Notes: a model not told the origin generated them from the letters alone. DNA of 64,000 nt from Hemerocallis citrina (GCA_017893485.1 JACEHZ010000205.1:124001-188000), one strand, 5' to 3'; counted from the stretch's first letter, positions 12,001 through 25,454 are shown. Numbers and translations: made by a program.

Positions 12001-12371
12001 TGGAGAACAGGATCCCGATGGTATCGGAGACTTGAAGTATTAGTGCTATATTTATTATTATTTCTTGTATCGTGCATGAACAATAATTATATTTTGATAC
12101 TTGGATTTATTTCTTGTATTTGGGCAATGTGACCCAAGACTCGTGTTTATTCAGATCGTGACTATTTGAGATTTATGTATTTGGTTTCAAGTATTCTTGA
12201 TGGTATTTTGACTCATTATGTGCATGTGGTTGATTAATTCGCTTCCGACTCTGAATATTTTTTGTGCTTGTTGTTAAGATTTCTTGAACAGCTTAAGGAT
12301 GATGAAAATTATTCGCTGGGCTTTTATTACGTATCTGTATTCCGTATTTTTTTGGGAAGCGGGGCGTGACA
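9036..12371 (+). mobile_element. Solo LTR S1 of a long-LTR gypsy-type family
   Basis: The element begins TGTAATCCC and ends GGGAAGCGGGGCGTGACA, i.e. TG...CA. It is flanked by GTTAC (9031-9035) and GTTAT (12372-12376), a 5-bp duplication with one change. It has LTR architecture: TATA box CTATATATAAACCC (about 9468-9479), a C-rich leader, the conserved GGCAAGTAACTTGTA segment near 9922, and repeats of ATGATACTTGA type (11390-11840). There is no primer site, gag or pol inside, so it is a solo LTR of about 3.3 kb left by LTR-LTR recombination. Its layout resembles S2 and the LTRs of the LOG-bearing element. Confidence 0.85.
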
Positions 12372-13835
12372 GTTATGGTTGAGTCACAGGCTGCTCGGAT
12401 TGCAAAGTTGGATGCGATGTTGGTAGAGGAGAAGGAGAAGACGGCTAGGGAGAGGGTGAGGCTGCTATGGAGGCCGGGATAGTGAAGGGTAAGGTCGAGG
12501 CGAAAGAGTTCTTGGCGGCGAACATGGAGAAGGTGTATACTAGGGCTCTTGATGAGGTTAGTGAGCAGGTTCCTGATTTTGACCGTTCGGAGTATGTCTT
12601 GTTAAAGGAGGCCCCGCCACTGATGAGGGGGAGTCCAGAGAAGAGCTGGAGGAGGAAGAGGGCGCAGTGGGTCCTTCTGTTGCAATTGTAGGGGTATCAA
12701 ATGTTGCAGCGGGAGGTGGAAAGGATACGCGCATTCCCGAGGTTCCTTTTACCGAGGTGGTCCCCTAATTCTTCTTCTTAGTTGTTTTTTGCTTTTTTTA
12801 GTTTAGGAATTTTGTATGGATGCCTAATATCTTCATTTCGAATCAATGAAATCCTATTTTGGTTCTCCTAACTTGTGTTGAAAGTTTGGGAGTTTTGTAT
12901 TTGAGTCGGCCTTTCTGTGATCATGATCGTTCTCGTTGAAGTAACTCCATGTTCTTTTACCCTGGTAGATTGTCGTGTAGGACGGAGAAAATTATTATTC
13001 AAGCAAGATCGCCTGCCTCCATACCAAACTCCAAGTGGTGGAGCTGGGGCTTGGTCACTCACGAGATAGGCTTTTCAAGGAAGAGACGGAGCTTGGTCAC
13101 TTAAGAAGGGTGTTGGCTCGCAGGAAGACCGAAGCGAGGCGTAGCGACGAAGTTCTTCGAGATCAGTTCCCGACTGAAGTGGATGATTATTGTAGCAAAG
13201 GCAAAGGTCCTTTTGCCAAAGCTGTAGCAGGAAAGGATACAGTTGTTGAATCTCTTCGGCGTTCTTTACACAAGATCGCCACTAAAAGGGATGAGCTGAA
13301 GAACGTATTGCTCGAGAAGAGCTTAGAGGTAACTCTCTTGAGGAAGTTCGTCTTCGAGACTTTGGTGAAAACATGTCAGGCCAGTCTAGCGCGTGCTCGG
13401 TTTGGTCGTTTAAAGTTAAGGGTGAAGGACAGTACTCTTAAGGAGATCTCTATCAAACGAGAGGTAGAGATTAACCGACTGAAACAGCTTCTCGAAGGAG
13501 CCAAGACTAAGAGTACCTCCTGTTCCTATGAAGAGTACAAGCAAGGGCAGCCATTTCACAAATTAGCTCTTCGCTCGTATGGAGCTTCGAAGAATTCGGG
13601 GGACACCCAAAGCGGTGTGGCTGGTGCTTCGAGCACCTCTTCGACTGGAGAGGCAGCACATAGTGTAGATCATGCGGCTCGGACTCAATCTTTCGGGATG
13701 GAGTCATCTTCGGGTGGTCCGAGGGAACGGGGTAACGCTTCGGGCACCAAAAGGAGCTGCGGACCCCGAGTGTCTCTTAAGAGGAACATCCCCCTGCCAC
13801 GACGGGGTAAAGGTGACTATAGGGGGGATGTCTAA
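12372..13835 (+). pseudogene. Antisense ORF of the Tat element, C-terminal coiled-coil part
   Basis: The frame resumes after S1 with alternating charged residues (KLDAMLVEEKEKTARERVR). A second piece (12467-12691) has KEFLAANMEKVYTRALDEV and then an acidic tail. A further long frame, 13035-13835 (266 codons), is basic with heptad-like Leu/Lys/Glu patterns (about residues 60-150) and a Ser/Gly-rich end. Coiled-coil tails are seen in the antisense ORFs of Tat elements. Frame changes between the pieces mean the whole no longer encodes one protein. Confidence 0.5.
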
Positions 13836-13971
13836 GGTTGTCGGGAGTTGTAATTTAGTTCTTGTTTCTTGAACTTGTATCGAGGTTTTGGATTTGAATG
13901 AAAATATTCTCTAAGTGTTGCAGCGTTGTTTCTTTTCATTGTATCATCTTTGTATTGTGAGTATTGTTTGA

Positions 13972-14315
13972 GAGTTGCAATAGTTGTGGGAGAAATTCAG
14001 AATGGTGAGCTGCTTCACACTTGTTTGTCAGCAAGCGGCTAGAGTGGCATCGAACCAAGTGTTGGGTTCCAAACTTGTTGTTTAAGAGTTTCAAAAGTTG
14101 TGCAAGCAATTTGTAATGGTGATCAGCTCTGCCCTTGCTTGTTCGCAAGTGGCTAGAGTGACGTCGAACCAAGTGTTGGACTCCGAACTTGTTGTTTAAG
14201 AGTTTCAACAGTTGTGGGAGCAATTCTGAGTGGTGAGCTGCTCCACCATTGCTTGTTCGCAAGTGACTAGAGCGGCGTTGAACCAAGTGTTGGACTCCGA
14301 ACTTGTTGTTCTGTG
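13972..14315. repeat. Tandem repeat, 114-bp unit, three copies
   Basis: The units start with GAGTT(T/G)C at 13972, 14086 and 14200, exactly 114 bp apart. Each holds TTGTGGGAG(C/A)AATTC-like and CGAACCAAGTGTTGGACTCC-like segments. It lies between the end of pol and the antisense ORF, the zone where Tat/Ogre elements are known to accumulate tandem repeats. Confidence 0.85.
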
Positions 14316-14532
14316 TTTGTGGTAGTCGTGAGTTGGACACGTATGCATTAGGCTAGAACAATAATTTTTTTGCAGAAAATTAAACTACGTTTTTATAAAA
14401 GAAAAACTAAGTGGTTGTCTCTATGTTGCAAGCTTTTATTACATATTTTGGCCGCATCACAAGTATCGGTCTCATCAAAAGAAAAATAAAAGAACTGAAA
14501 AAATAGAAAAAGTAGCTCTAAGGGGTGTTTTA

Positions 14533-16576
<2,044 letters not shown>

Positions 16577-16581
16577 TTTTA

Positions 16582-16636
16582 GGTGCTTTCTTGATACTTC
16601 ATCAAGTGCTCAGCGTTCCAGGTGGTTGGTATCTTC

Positions 16637-16668
<32 letters not shown>

Positions 16669-17600
16669 CAGATCTTCAAGGTGATATGCTCCAGGGCGGA
16701 AAACTTTGGAGATCATGTACGATCCCTCCTAATTCAGAGCTAGCTTTCTCTTATTGCGAGGATTGTAGATTTCTAGTTTACGAAGAACTATGTCTCATTC
16801 TTTGAGGTTTGTGGGGCGCACCATCTTATTGTAGGACTTCTCGACCCATTGTTGATAGATCTTTTGTCATATAGATGCTCTCTCTCGGATCTCGTCAATG
16901 AGGTCAAGGTTACCTCGTAGATTGTTTGAGTTCTGTTCTTTGCTGAAGGCTAGGAGGCGGAGAAAGGGTAGTCCAACTTCGAGGGGTATGAGGGCTTCGA
17001 AGCCATATGTAAGGTTGAAGGGGGATTCTCCTGTTAGGGTTCTCTTGGTAGTTTGGTAGGACTATAGCACATTGGGGAGTTGTTCGACCCAAAGTCCTTT
17101 TGAGGATTTTTCAAATTTTTTCTTGAGGCCATTGAGAATTTGCCGGTTGGCATTCTCTGCTTGTCCGTTGGACTGAGGGTGGGAAACTGAGGAGAATATT
17201 TGTTGGATCCGAGGTCGGCGCAGAACTTATGGAATGTCGCTCTTGTGAATTGAGATCAGTTGTCAGTTACCAGGATTCAGGGTATGCCGAACCGACAAAC
17301 AATGTTCTTCCAAAAGAACTGTTGGACCCTATTCTCCGTGATCATCGCTAATAGATCGACTTCGATCCACCTTGAGAAGTAGTCGATTGCCACTACAAGG
17401 AATTTTCTTTGACCGATTGCAGGAGGAAAAGGTCCGAACAGGTCTATCCCCCACATAGCGAAGGGGATTGGACTGGACATGGAGGAGAGCTCGGCTTGAG
17501 GTGTCCACCTGATGGATGAGAACCTCTAGCAAGAAGTACACTGACGAACATGTTGTTGAGCATCACTTAAGAGCATAGGCTAGAAGTAACCATGATTCAA
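16582..17600 (-). pseudogene. Tat-element integrase (pol C-terminal)
   Basis: On the - strand the frame 17480-17277 gives the start of the integrase core, including PFAMWGIDLFGPFPPAIGQR, FLVVAIDYFSRWIE and FFWKNIVCRFGIP, the conserved order for Ty3/gypsy integrases of the Tat lineage. The first catalytic Asp is in WGIDLFGP. A zinc-binding remnant lies just upstream (17,540-17,510). The C-terminal end is recognisable near 16640-16582 as PTTWNAEHLMKYQE. A run of 30 C residues (16638-16667) disrupts this last part. Several stops and frameshifts separate the blocks, so no functional integrase is made. Confidence 0.85.
16638..16667. repeat. Poly-C homopolymer of 30 bp
   Basis: Thirty consecutive C residues interrupt the end of the integrase coding region. 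Flanking sequence continues the pol frame on both sides, so the run was added within coding sequence. The length could be affected by assembly error. Confidence 0.9.
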
Positions 17601-17699
17601 GATCTTGCAGGCGAGGGATCTGGCTCCCATATGAGCGCCCCTAATCCCTTCATGGAATTCCCTGAGGGTGTACTGGGCTTCTTCATCGTAGATAGGGTC

Positions 17700-18693
17700 T
17701 GTCATCTAACGTAGTGAATGAGCGCTTGTACATGATTCCCTTAATGAGTGTGTATCGCTCGGCTCCTGTTCGAATTTTTTTAGCTTCTTTAAGGTCTGGG
17801 GAGGGAGGGTTCCTTTATCAAGGAACTCGAACAGAAGCTTCATCCAGTTCTCCCCGTGTGCCGGGGAGGTATCACCATGAGCCCAAGGTCTTATTCTTCA
17901 ATGTTCGGCCTGAGGAGGAGTTGAATCAGGACAGGGGGTCAAGTCCTTCAAGGGAGGAGGTAGCCAACTTTGATAGGGCATCTTCTTGCCCGTTCTCTTA
18001 GCGTGGGATACATATGACTTTCGCCTATTTGAAGGTGGCTAATAGTTTCTTGGTATGGGCTGAATACTTGATCATGCAGTCATCTCTGGCCTTACAGTAG
18101 GACTTGATTCACCACTAATTAAGAGTCACTAAATACTTTGACGCGTTGAGCTCCAGCTTTACGGGCCATGAATAAGCCGATTATGAGTGCTTCATACTCT
18201 GCTTCATTGTTGGAAGCTTAAAAGTTTATGCAGAGTGAGTACTGTAGAATGAAATTATCTGGATCCGTCAGGATGACTCCTGCCCTGCTCCCCTCGATGC
18301 ATGAGTATCCATCGACATAGACGCTCCAAAACGGAGGGTCTTTACCATCCTCATGGAGGTCAGGGATGGTGCTTTCCTTGAACTTGAGCTTTGATGGCGG
18401 TCCTCGACCGATAATTTATGTCATGTTGGCTTAGTTTGATAGACCACTTCATAAGTCGTCCTGAGCTCTCGAGCTTGTGCAAAACTTGCTTAAGGGATTG
18501 GTCGGTAAGAACAACCACTGAGTGGGCCTGGAAGTACGGGCGGAGCTTGCAAGCAGCCATGATCAGCGCGTATGCCATCTTCTTCATTTTTGAGTAACGG
18601 AGTTCGGCATACCGGAGGAATTTACTTACGTTGTAGATCAGTCTTTCGGTCTTGTCCTCCTCCCTTACCAAGAAGACACTAAGGGTCTGATCT
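17700..18693 (-). pseudogene. Tat-element RT/RNase H tail and second RNase H
   Basis: The - strand frame 18671-18360 reads VREEDKTERLIYNVSKFL, then KMAYALIMAACKLRPYF and VVLTDQSLKQVL, the RNase H region following gypsy RT. About 18330-18110 encodes a second RNase H domain: SVYVDGYSCIEGSRAGVI, NNEAEYEALIIGL and KVFSDS, with Asp/Glu catalytic positions in VDG, EAEYEA and SDS. Two RNase H domains in tandem are diagnostic for Tat/Ogre elements. In-frame stops are present. The N-terminal side continues at 35005 across the S2 insertion: LATSD on one side joins QTLSVFLVREE on the other. Confidence 0.85.
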
Positions 18694-21228
18694 TGTAATC
18701 CCTATTGCTCATATATGTATTTTTAATTTTATTTAATAAAAATTCTTGATTTATTTATTTTATTTTTGTTTGTATCTATTTTCATTTCTTTTGTATGGTG
18801 TGTTGTGTTCCTCTCTCTTGTGATTCATTCTCTGTTTGATTCAGCTTCTTACTATCTTTATTAGTCTACAATTTGATCTTGATCTTGTCTATTGTTTAAC
18901 CTATTTCATGGCTTATTTGTCTCTTATTGAATTCTTTTTATCCTATTGGATACTACTCAGTTCACCCAAACCCATATATTTAAACACCCTAATTGAACTC
19001 TAACCCTAATTATCAAACCCTAATACTCTTCCAATCTCTTTCTAGCCGTCATCCTCTCTCTCTCCTACTCCCAACCCCCTCCCGACCTCACCTCTGTGCT
19101 GTCGTCGTCCTTCACCTCCGACGTCGGCGACCACGCACCGCAACACCCTCCTCTCCTCTTCCCGATCCCCTGTGCCCCTCGTCGTTGTCGTCGAACAGCA
19201 GCCCACAGTGCTGCCCCCGTGCCCTACCGCTGTCGTCATCCTCTCGGTGGTTGACAACGCCAGCAGCGCAGCACCGCGCCCAAGCCGCCGTCGTCTTCTC
19301 TTGTTGCTACCGCCGGTTTTGCTGTTGTTGCTGTTGTCTCTTTGAGTATGTGCACGTACGTCGTGTGCACGTGTTTCAGGTGGAGTGATTTCTCGTTCTC
19401 GTCTCTCGTTCATACTTTCGTTGTGTTCGTTGTTCGGAATCCGTTCCCGTTATTCTATTGCATCATTTTCGTCGTCTTCATATCAGGCAAGTAGCTTGTA
19501 TGTGTTCTTTTTGTCATACAAGTTAATACCGTAAGTAATCTAGTATGAAAATATATGTACTCTCAAGATGATCCATATTTGTTAGGTTAACCGTTGAAAT
19601 CATCTCTTGATCATGAGTAGTTACAATAATTAACACCCGTTACATGAAAACAATTAGATTAGTGGACATCTTGACTGTATATTGTTTGTGGCACAGCGTA
19701 TGTTGTAGATGACTGTTGCATAAATGATTATTGGATGTATTATCTCATTATGGACTATTTGATTCACATGCCATGCTGATTTGAGTAACCCGCATATACC
19801 ATGCTTCGTATGACATCTAGATTGGACCATTTGTAGTTAAGTTGTTTGATAAAATGCCGAAAAAAACTTTTGTTTTGCTGCTGCCCTATTTTGTACAGTA
19901 ATTTCTACCGTGTTAACATCAGTAAAATAAATAAGTTTGTGAAGATGATTTGTAGCCTTTGTTTCCTAGTTTTCAGAACTTTTGACGGATCTGAATTCCG
20001 ATTTTTGATGCATGAGTTATTGTCGTTTTATTGCAGTCATATCGTATATTCCAGATTCTAAACTATATGTATTCTGTATGGAATTTTATTTTAAAACTGA
20101 TATTAAAAATAAATTTTGAACTCTATATTTTTCTGAGTATGTTTAAATATGACTGGGAACAATCCCTAATTTTTGTGGAATTAATTAATGACTTTTGTAT
20201 CCTATTTTATGCTTTTGAAACCAATGGAAATATTCCAAACTGCGTAAAGAATTATGTTTTCAACCTGATTCTATTCGTTTTTTATGAAAACTTTGTGAAT
20301 AAGAATTGTATCCTTATTTGTCTATTTTATCACCCTTATGAAGGATTTGGATTTCGAATTATATTTTATGAATTATCTCAGTTTTGGTACTACTATGTCT
20401 GAACTTTCAGAATTTAGATTTTGTTGCATTACTCTATTTTCCCAATTTTGTTGACTATACTATCTGTAATATAAATTCATGATATTTTATATTTTGAGAC
20501 TAGATATGTTAGGAAATCTTCCAGATTTTTCTCAGATTTAATTATGATGATTTTAAACTCTTTTCATGCTTATAAACACGATTTTGTATTTTCTGGCTGA
20601 ACATAATTTATGTACTAAACGTTGGTTTCAACCCTGTTTCTGTAGCTGATATATGACTTATATGTATGTGCTAGAATCGGAAGAGAGTCTAGTTTCTGGA
20701 TTTTCTATTATGTAGCAACAAGAATCTTAGATTCGGTACAGTAGTGTCATACTGTCCAGAACTAAAAAAATTCGTTGTTTTGACTATTATGAGTTGTTTT
20801 TATCAACCGTTGCAATCACTCTTTCATCTTAGACTTATTTCCTATTTTTGCCATGTTTTTAGCCTGTTTGTATTTGTTCACACATGTTTATTGATAATAA
20901 AAGAAATCAAGCCGGGGTTTTAAGGGAAAAGATCGAGTAGTGGACAATATAGAAATGCATATTCAGAAGGGACTCGTTTCTCACTGTTTACCGTGGTACC
21001 TATTGTTTATCTCTAGATGCATGAGGGCATGATCCATGACACTGTTTGTTATTACTGTTACTGTTATTGTTTGTCTGAATATATTGCCCGATAGAAGTTT
21101 CACTACAAAATCTTAAAGCGAAACTATTTGATGCAGCAACCATATGGTAAAATCTGGGACACATGAAGTGCTACCTAGTTAGTAATAAAGATTAGACATA
21201 TCCTGTTACAGTTACTGTGGACTTTACT

Positions 21229-24011
21229 TATAACTCCCTATTCCAGTTGCACGTATTTTATTACGTGAATTTTTGTACTTCAATTTTCAGATCAGTTTTA
21301 TTTTTCTCTTCGGACTCTTTATCTAAAGCCAGAATATTTTTCTGATCAATTCTATAATTTTGTGATTTTTCGATCGGAGTTTAAATACAAATTTTAAACC
21401 CCGATTAATCCTAATACTAATCCTAATCCTAATCCTAATCCTACCTAACCCTACACCTTATTTTCTCCCCCCCCCCCCCTAATTTTCTCCTTCTACACCT
21501 AACTCTCATTTTTCCACACATCCTTTGATTTTTCTACACCTCTCCTATCCCTTCCTTTCTATATATATACACACACACACATGCAGAGCTCCTACCTCTT
21601 TCTCTTCTCTTATCTACATTCTTCATTTTCCCTTCTTCTCTCCTTTGCCTTCTTCACACCCGAGAGCTCAAGCAACACCCAAGCTCCACTTTACCTTCCA
21701 CCTTCGAGCCAACGACTCCGCTTCTACGATCCCGTGAACCCCGAAAAACAACCCGACGCCGTGCCACCTTGTTGTTTTCATCGCTCACCGTTGCTACCGT
21801 TAGCTACCGTCTTGCCACCATTCTTACCGCCGTTGTGCCGCCGTCCGTTGCCGACATCGCTTCTTTCCGTGGTTAACACCACCACCGAAATCGTCACGTT
21901 ATAAGGCAAGTACCTTGTACACTCTTTTTGTTCTCGTACAAGCATTTTCCTTGGACTCGTGGCAAGTAGTCTAGTTATCATCATATTTTATTGTCAAACT
22001 CCATTCTAGTCACTTGTTTCATGCTATATCAACTCAAGAGTGAACCGTTAACACATTTCGAATCGTGTTATCGAATATCGAATATCCAACCTTACTATCT
22101 CTAAAATTTCTTGACCTTGCACTAAGAATTCGACCATGTTCCCAATACTGGATTGAAGATTTTCTACATGGAAATCGTAGCCCATCGAGTCCCGAATCCA
22201 GAAAATCTTACGGTTTCTCAATCGGATCTATAGATTGTGAGATATCGCGATTTTAGTACTGTCATATTGTGAATTTCTGAACCTGCACGGGATTACTAAC
22301 CGGTATCTCGTACTGAGAATTTGACCATGTTCCCGACACTGGATCGAAAAACTTTCTGCATGAAAATCGTAGCCCTTCGAGTCTAGAAATCCGAAACATC
22401 CTACAGTTTCTCAATCCAATGTATAGATTGTGAGATATCGCAGTTTTAGTATTGTGACTCCGAATTTCCAGAATGCGCGCGAAACATCGAAACCAGCAAA
22501 GAATGAATTTGTACGCATAGCTACTGTCTTTAGAATGTATCGTGTGAATATGCGTTGTAACCGAAAAAGAGTCCACTTTCTAGAATCTCTGACGGAATCA
22601 GATTTGCTTTTCTGTAACAACGTGAAAGTGAATTTGAATGCAGATATGTCAAGTTGTCTAAAATTTCATCTATTCATTTTTGCATATAAACCCGTTATTT
22701 TTCATATTTAATGAACTGAATGAATTATTGTTCTTGTAATAATCACTTGCATAGATATAATAGGTTGATACCATGTATTTTATACTACTTGATAATTCTA
22801 TAATAACTACTCTCGATACATGTACTCGTTTTACGTCTCATGTCCATGATTACTGCCATTGATATTTTCCTTGACTAAACTATTTGATTACACCGTTCTA
22901 CTAGTCGTACCAACTACATATTCATAATTAATCATAAAAGAATAAAAAGCCGAGGTTATAAGAGTACGACTTAATTATGGACAATATAGGGGAGTATACT
23001 CGGAAGGGGGCCCGTGTTTTCCAAAATAGTGATTCTTGATTCTTGATTCTTGATTCTTGATTCTTGATTCTTAATTACACAATTCTTGATTACATAATTC
23101 TCGATTACATGATTCATGATTACATGTCTTGATACTATCACTGGAAGACCCGAGTACATAATCCTATAGAATTCACTACTTAAGTCTAAACATCACATGA
23201 TTGATATGCACCGAACTTGTGGTATGGGACACAGGATTGCGTGCATTAGATAAGTTAATAAAATAGATAAAACTTGAGATCTTCACTAAGCATGATTCTT
23301 GATTATATGACTCTTGATTACATGACTCTTGATTACAAGACTCTTGATTACATGATTCTTGATTACATGACTCTTGATTACATGACTCTCGATCCTTGAT
23401 TACATGATTATCGATTAACTGAGCCTAGGTTATCAATTGCTTATATCTTGAAGTCTAGAATACACTAGTTACAGTTATTACTTACATGATCATATTGTCC
23501 CAGTTCCTTGTTTACTTCCATATTGTATTTGTACTCCTACTTCTTGTTTCTCCCATGTTATATCTTGTTATATTGCCCTTTTTTCTGCTTGTTGATACTT
23601 CCTGCCCGAAACTTGCTCTAACGGGAACTTTTCTATTTTTCTTTGAGTTAATAATTATACAGGTATTGATGGACCCGACGAGCAGACTCTTTAGACGATC
23701 GTTGCTGCTTCCTTACTACTTCATGTTGTTTTTCTTTCAGTCTCTATTTTATCTAGTTGTTATAGCGAACTTCTTATCATATTATTTAATTCTGGCACCT
23801 TGTACTCCCGGGCATCTTGACCCGATGTTGATGTATTATCCAAATGATGGTTATTCTATTTTCAGTTTATGTGATTATTATATTTGCCTGCGTAAATGTG
23901 TTATAAAGATCTTGTTGAGCTTATAATTGTACAGCTTATGGTGATGTATATCATTCGCTGGGTCTCAGTTGCGTCCCTGTATTTCCGTATAGTGGGAAGC
24001 GGGGCGTGACA
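21229..24011 (+). repeat. Left LTR of the LOG-bearing retroelement
   Basis: It starts TATAACTCCC (the right LTR keeps TGTAACTCCC, so the first dinucleotide has mutated from TG to TA) and ends GGGGCGTGACA. Visible parts are a CTAATC hexamer array (21410-21445), a 13-C run (21467-21479), a TATA box (CTATATATATACAC, 21560-21572), GGCAAGTACCTTGTACAC near 21904, and TTGATTC-type repeats (23030-23075, 23295-23410). Over the aligned parts it differs from the right LTR only sparsely (for example single changes in 21900-22010), so insertion is recent relative to the surrounding elements. Confidence 0.9.
21561..21572 (+). promoter_or_regulatory. LTR TATA box of the LOG-bearing retroelement
   Basis: ATATATATACACAC follows CTTTCT and precedes a C/T-rich leader. 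The right LTR has the equivalent GTATATACACAC at about 27031. A transcript starting here would run through gag and the LOG gene to the right LTR. Confidence 0.45.
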
Positions 24012-24020
24012 GGTTTTTAG

Positions 24021-24033
24021 TGGTATCAGAGCC
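24021..24033 (+). other. Primer-binding site complementary to initiator tRNA-Met
   Basis: TGGTATCAGAGCC begins nine bases after the left LTR end. It is the canonical plant LTR-retrotransposon primer site, pairing with the 3' end of tRNA-iMet. It shows that the element's minus-strand priming signal is still intact. Confidence 0.92.
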
Positions 24034-24073
24034 TAGGCTCGAACCATGCTAAACTCAACAATATACACACCAC

Positions 24074-24660
24074 GTGGATCACATGAATGTTAATAACCAA
24101 CTTGCCATCTGGAGATTTACCTCATTCGAATATGCATTTCAGACTATGGTTCACGGAGGCTCTTCGACTTCTACACCCAGAGATGAACTATCGGAGATCG
24201 TCACCATTCTCCAAGAGATGCAACGAATGATGGAGCTACAGCAAGAGCAAAATGAACTGGTGGAAGCTAATCTGGATAGGGTACAGGATGTCGCAAACTC
24301 CATTCAATGGGACTTGTTTGTGCACTAGCATAAGAGTTACACCGCCATGCTCAATACCCAGGAGCAGATCCGTAGAGGGTAGACTGCCGTTCAGGGGGCA
24401 TTACAACTCCTTACTGTCGCACAGTCTACAGGCGGACCGATACGGAGGCCAGTTCAGACCCCGACTACTAGAGCATCACCTTACTCATCGACGACTCCGA
24501 AGAAGGACCAGAAGTGCTATTATTGCCGTCGAGTTGGACACATACGCAAGAATTGCTGGAAGGCCAACAACCTGTGTCTTGCATGCGGAGCGAATGATCA
24601 TAAGGTTCGAGATTGCTCGAAAAGAAAGAGTGTCACACCAATAGGAGGATCAAATCCCAG
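24074..24660 (+). pseudogene. Gag remnant with two CCHC-type zinc knuckles
   Basis: The frame starts at 24074, and the region from about 24146 (MVHGGSSTSTPRDEL) has a coiled-coil-like Gln/Glu/Leu stretch. A stop at 24326-24328 and another near 24380 interrupt it. The same frame then gives CYYCRRVGHIRKNCW and CLACGANDHKVRDC, a tandem pair of retroviral-type zinc knuckles that bind RNA in gag. The central gag (capsid) domain expected between the coiled coil and the knuckles is missing, so gag is internally deleted and dead. It lies at the expected place after the primer site. Confidence 0.8.
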
Positions 24661-24876
24661 TGGAGGACAAACTGGATAGTGCAATCAGGCTCATAACTTG
24701 ATTACAGAGAAGGTAGAGACCACCAAAGAAACAGTTGCTGGTATATTTTGATCTAGTCATACTTCAGTTCCTGCGTCGTTTGTTACCTTCTGTACATTGC
24801 ATTCATTCCCATCGATCAATCCATTATTGAGTATCATACTAGTTATTTCCTTCTATCCCTATTTTCTTGAATTTTC
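24661..24876 (+). pseudogene. Protease-region scrap after gag
   Basis: Broken frames give ETVAGIF and SHTSVPA before the position where a gypsy protease active site would stand. No DSG/DTG motif survives. The sequence then changes character where the antisense LTR-like segment begins. Weak similarity only. Confidence 0.35.
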
Positions 24877-25277
24877 TGTTGGAAGAGAGTAGGAATTTTG
24901 TTGGGCTTTTAGCAAACAAATTGAAAATTGGAATAACAACAAGAAGACTCTTCACTATTTTCTAAAACTGGTATTACTACACCTTACAAATATACACTCT
25001 ATTCTTTTCTTCTTTTCTGCTTGTTTCTTGTTCTTATCTTGCTTAAATTTTTCTTCTTCCTAAACCTCTCATTTATAGGAATGAGAGATGAGTAACTGAC
25101 AAATTCTTCATTCCCGTTTCTCCCGTTTCTCTTTGCGGCACCAATCTTGCCACAATTTTTCAACATTGTTTGGTGGGTGGGGCCCACTTTACCAAATAAG
25201 TTTGACAACCAATATCTTCGTGTTACCAATCTCTTAATTCTGCTCAATTCATCAATCGCTATCACGTGATATCAGCA
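24877..25277 (-). repeat. Antisense copia-like solo LTR inside the LOG element
   Basis: On the - strand the segment starts TGCTGATATCACGTG (or TGATATCACGTG), has a TATA box in CCTATAAATGAGAGG (about 25068-25082), a purine-rich leader, and ends CTCTCTTCCAACA, the usual shape of a 400-bp Ty1/copia LTR. No primer site or coding sequence adjoins it. The flanks (TTTTC left; GCATC or TCTAG right) are not duplicated, so it may have been joined by recombination or template switching, not by integration. Confidence 0.5.
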
Positions 25278-25292
25278 TCTAGAAACATCACG

Positions 25293-25330
25293 ATCAGAGT
25301 GGCTCAGCGGAAGCGTAGTAGAGTCCCTTA
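25293..25330 (+). repeat. Fragment resembling the 5' half of initiator tRNA-Met
   Basis: ATCAGAGTGGCTCAGCGG, followed by AAGCGT, matches the 5' part of plant tRNA-iMet (acceptor strand, D-arm with A-box) at 23 of 24 positions by memory. Similarity fades near the anticodon. No matching 3' half (T-arm, acceptor) follows, so it is not a tRNA gene. It may be a tRNA-derived SINE head or a tRNA fragment copied during reverse transcription. Confidence 0.5.
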
Positions 25331-25454
25331 TTGATTCGTGGAATGAATATCAAAGCAAACTTCAACGTCATCAACAACTCAAGTTTCGATGTTATATTTG
25401 GAATAGATAGGGGCCGAAGTGCACATACTGATCATAGGCCAGTTATAGGGGGCG

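Noticed and set aside
18993..19413. Frames of 123-131 aa on both strands with Ser/Arg/Pro runs
   Set aside because: They lie in the C-rich leader part of LTR S2; comparable leader-derived frames occur in S1 and the LOG element LTRs.
21409..21448. Interstitial telomere
   Set aside because: The unit is CTAATC, not the plant telomere repeat CCCTAAA, and it is part of both LTRs of a mobile element.
23030..23410. Possible CRISPR-like direct repeats (TTGATTACATGACTC units)
   Set aside because: Units are contiguous and degenerate with no unique spacers, the genome is eukaryotic, and the array is in an LTR.
25300..25420. Functional tRNA gene
   Set aside because: Only the 5' half is tRNA-like; there is no T-arm or matching acceptor strand downstream.
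25330..25430. Gypsy protease end (FDVIFGID resembling FDVILGMD) just before the purine tract
   Set aside because: The resemblance covers only about eight residues, with no supporting flanks, and could be chance.
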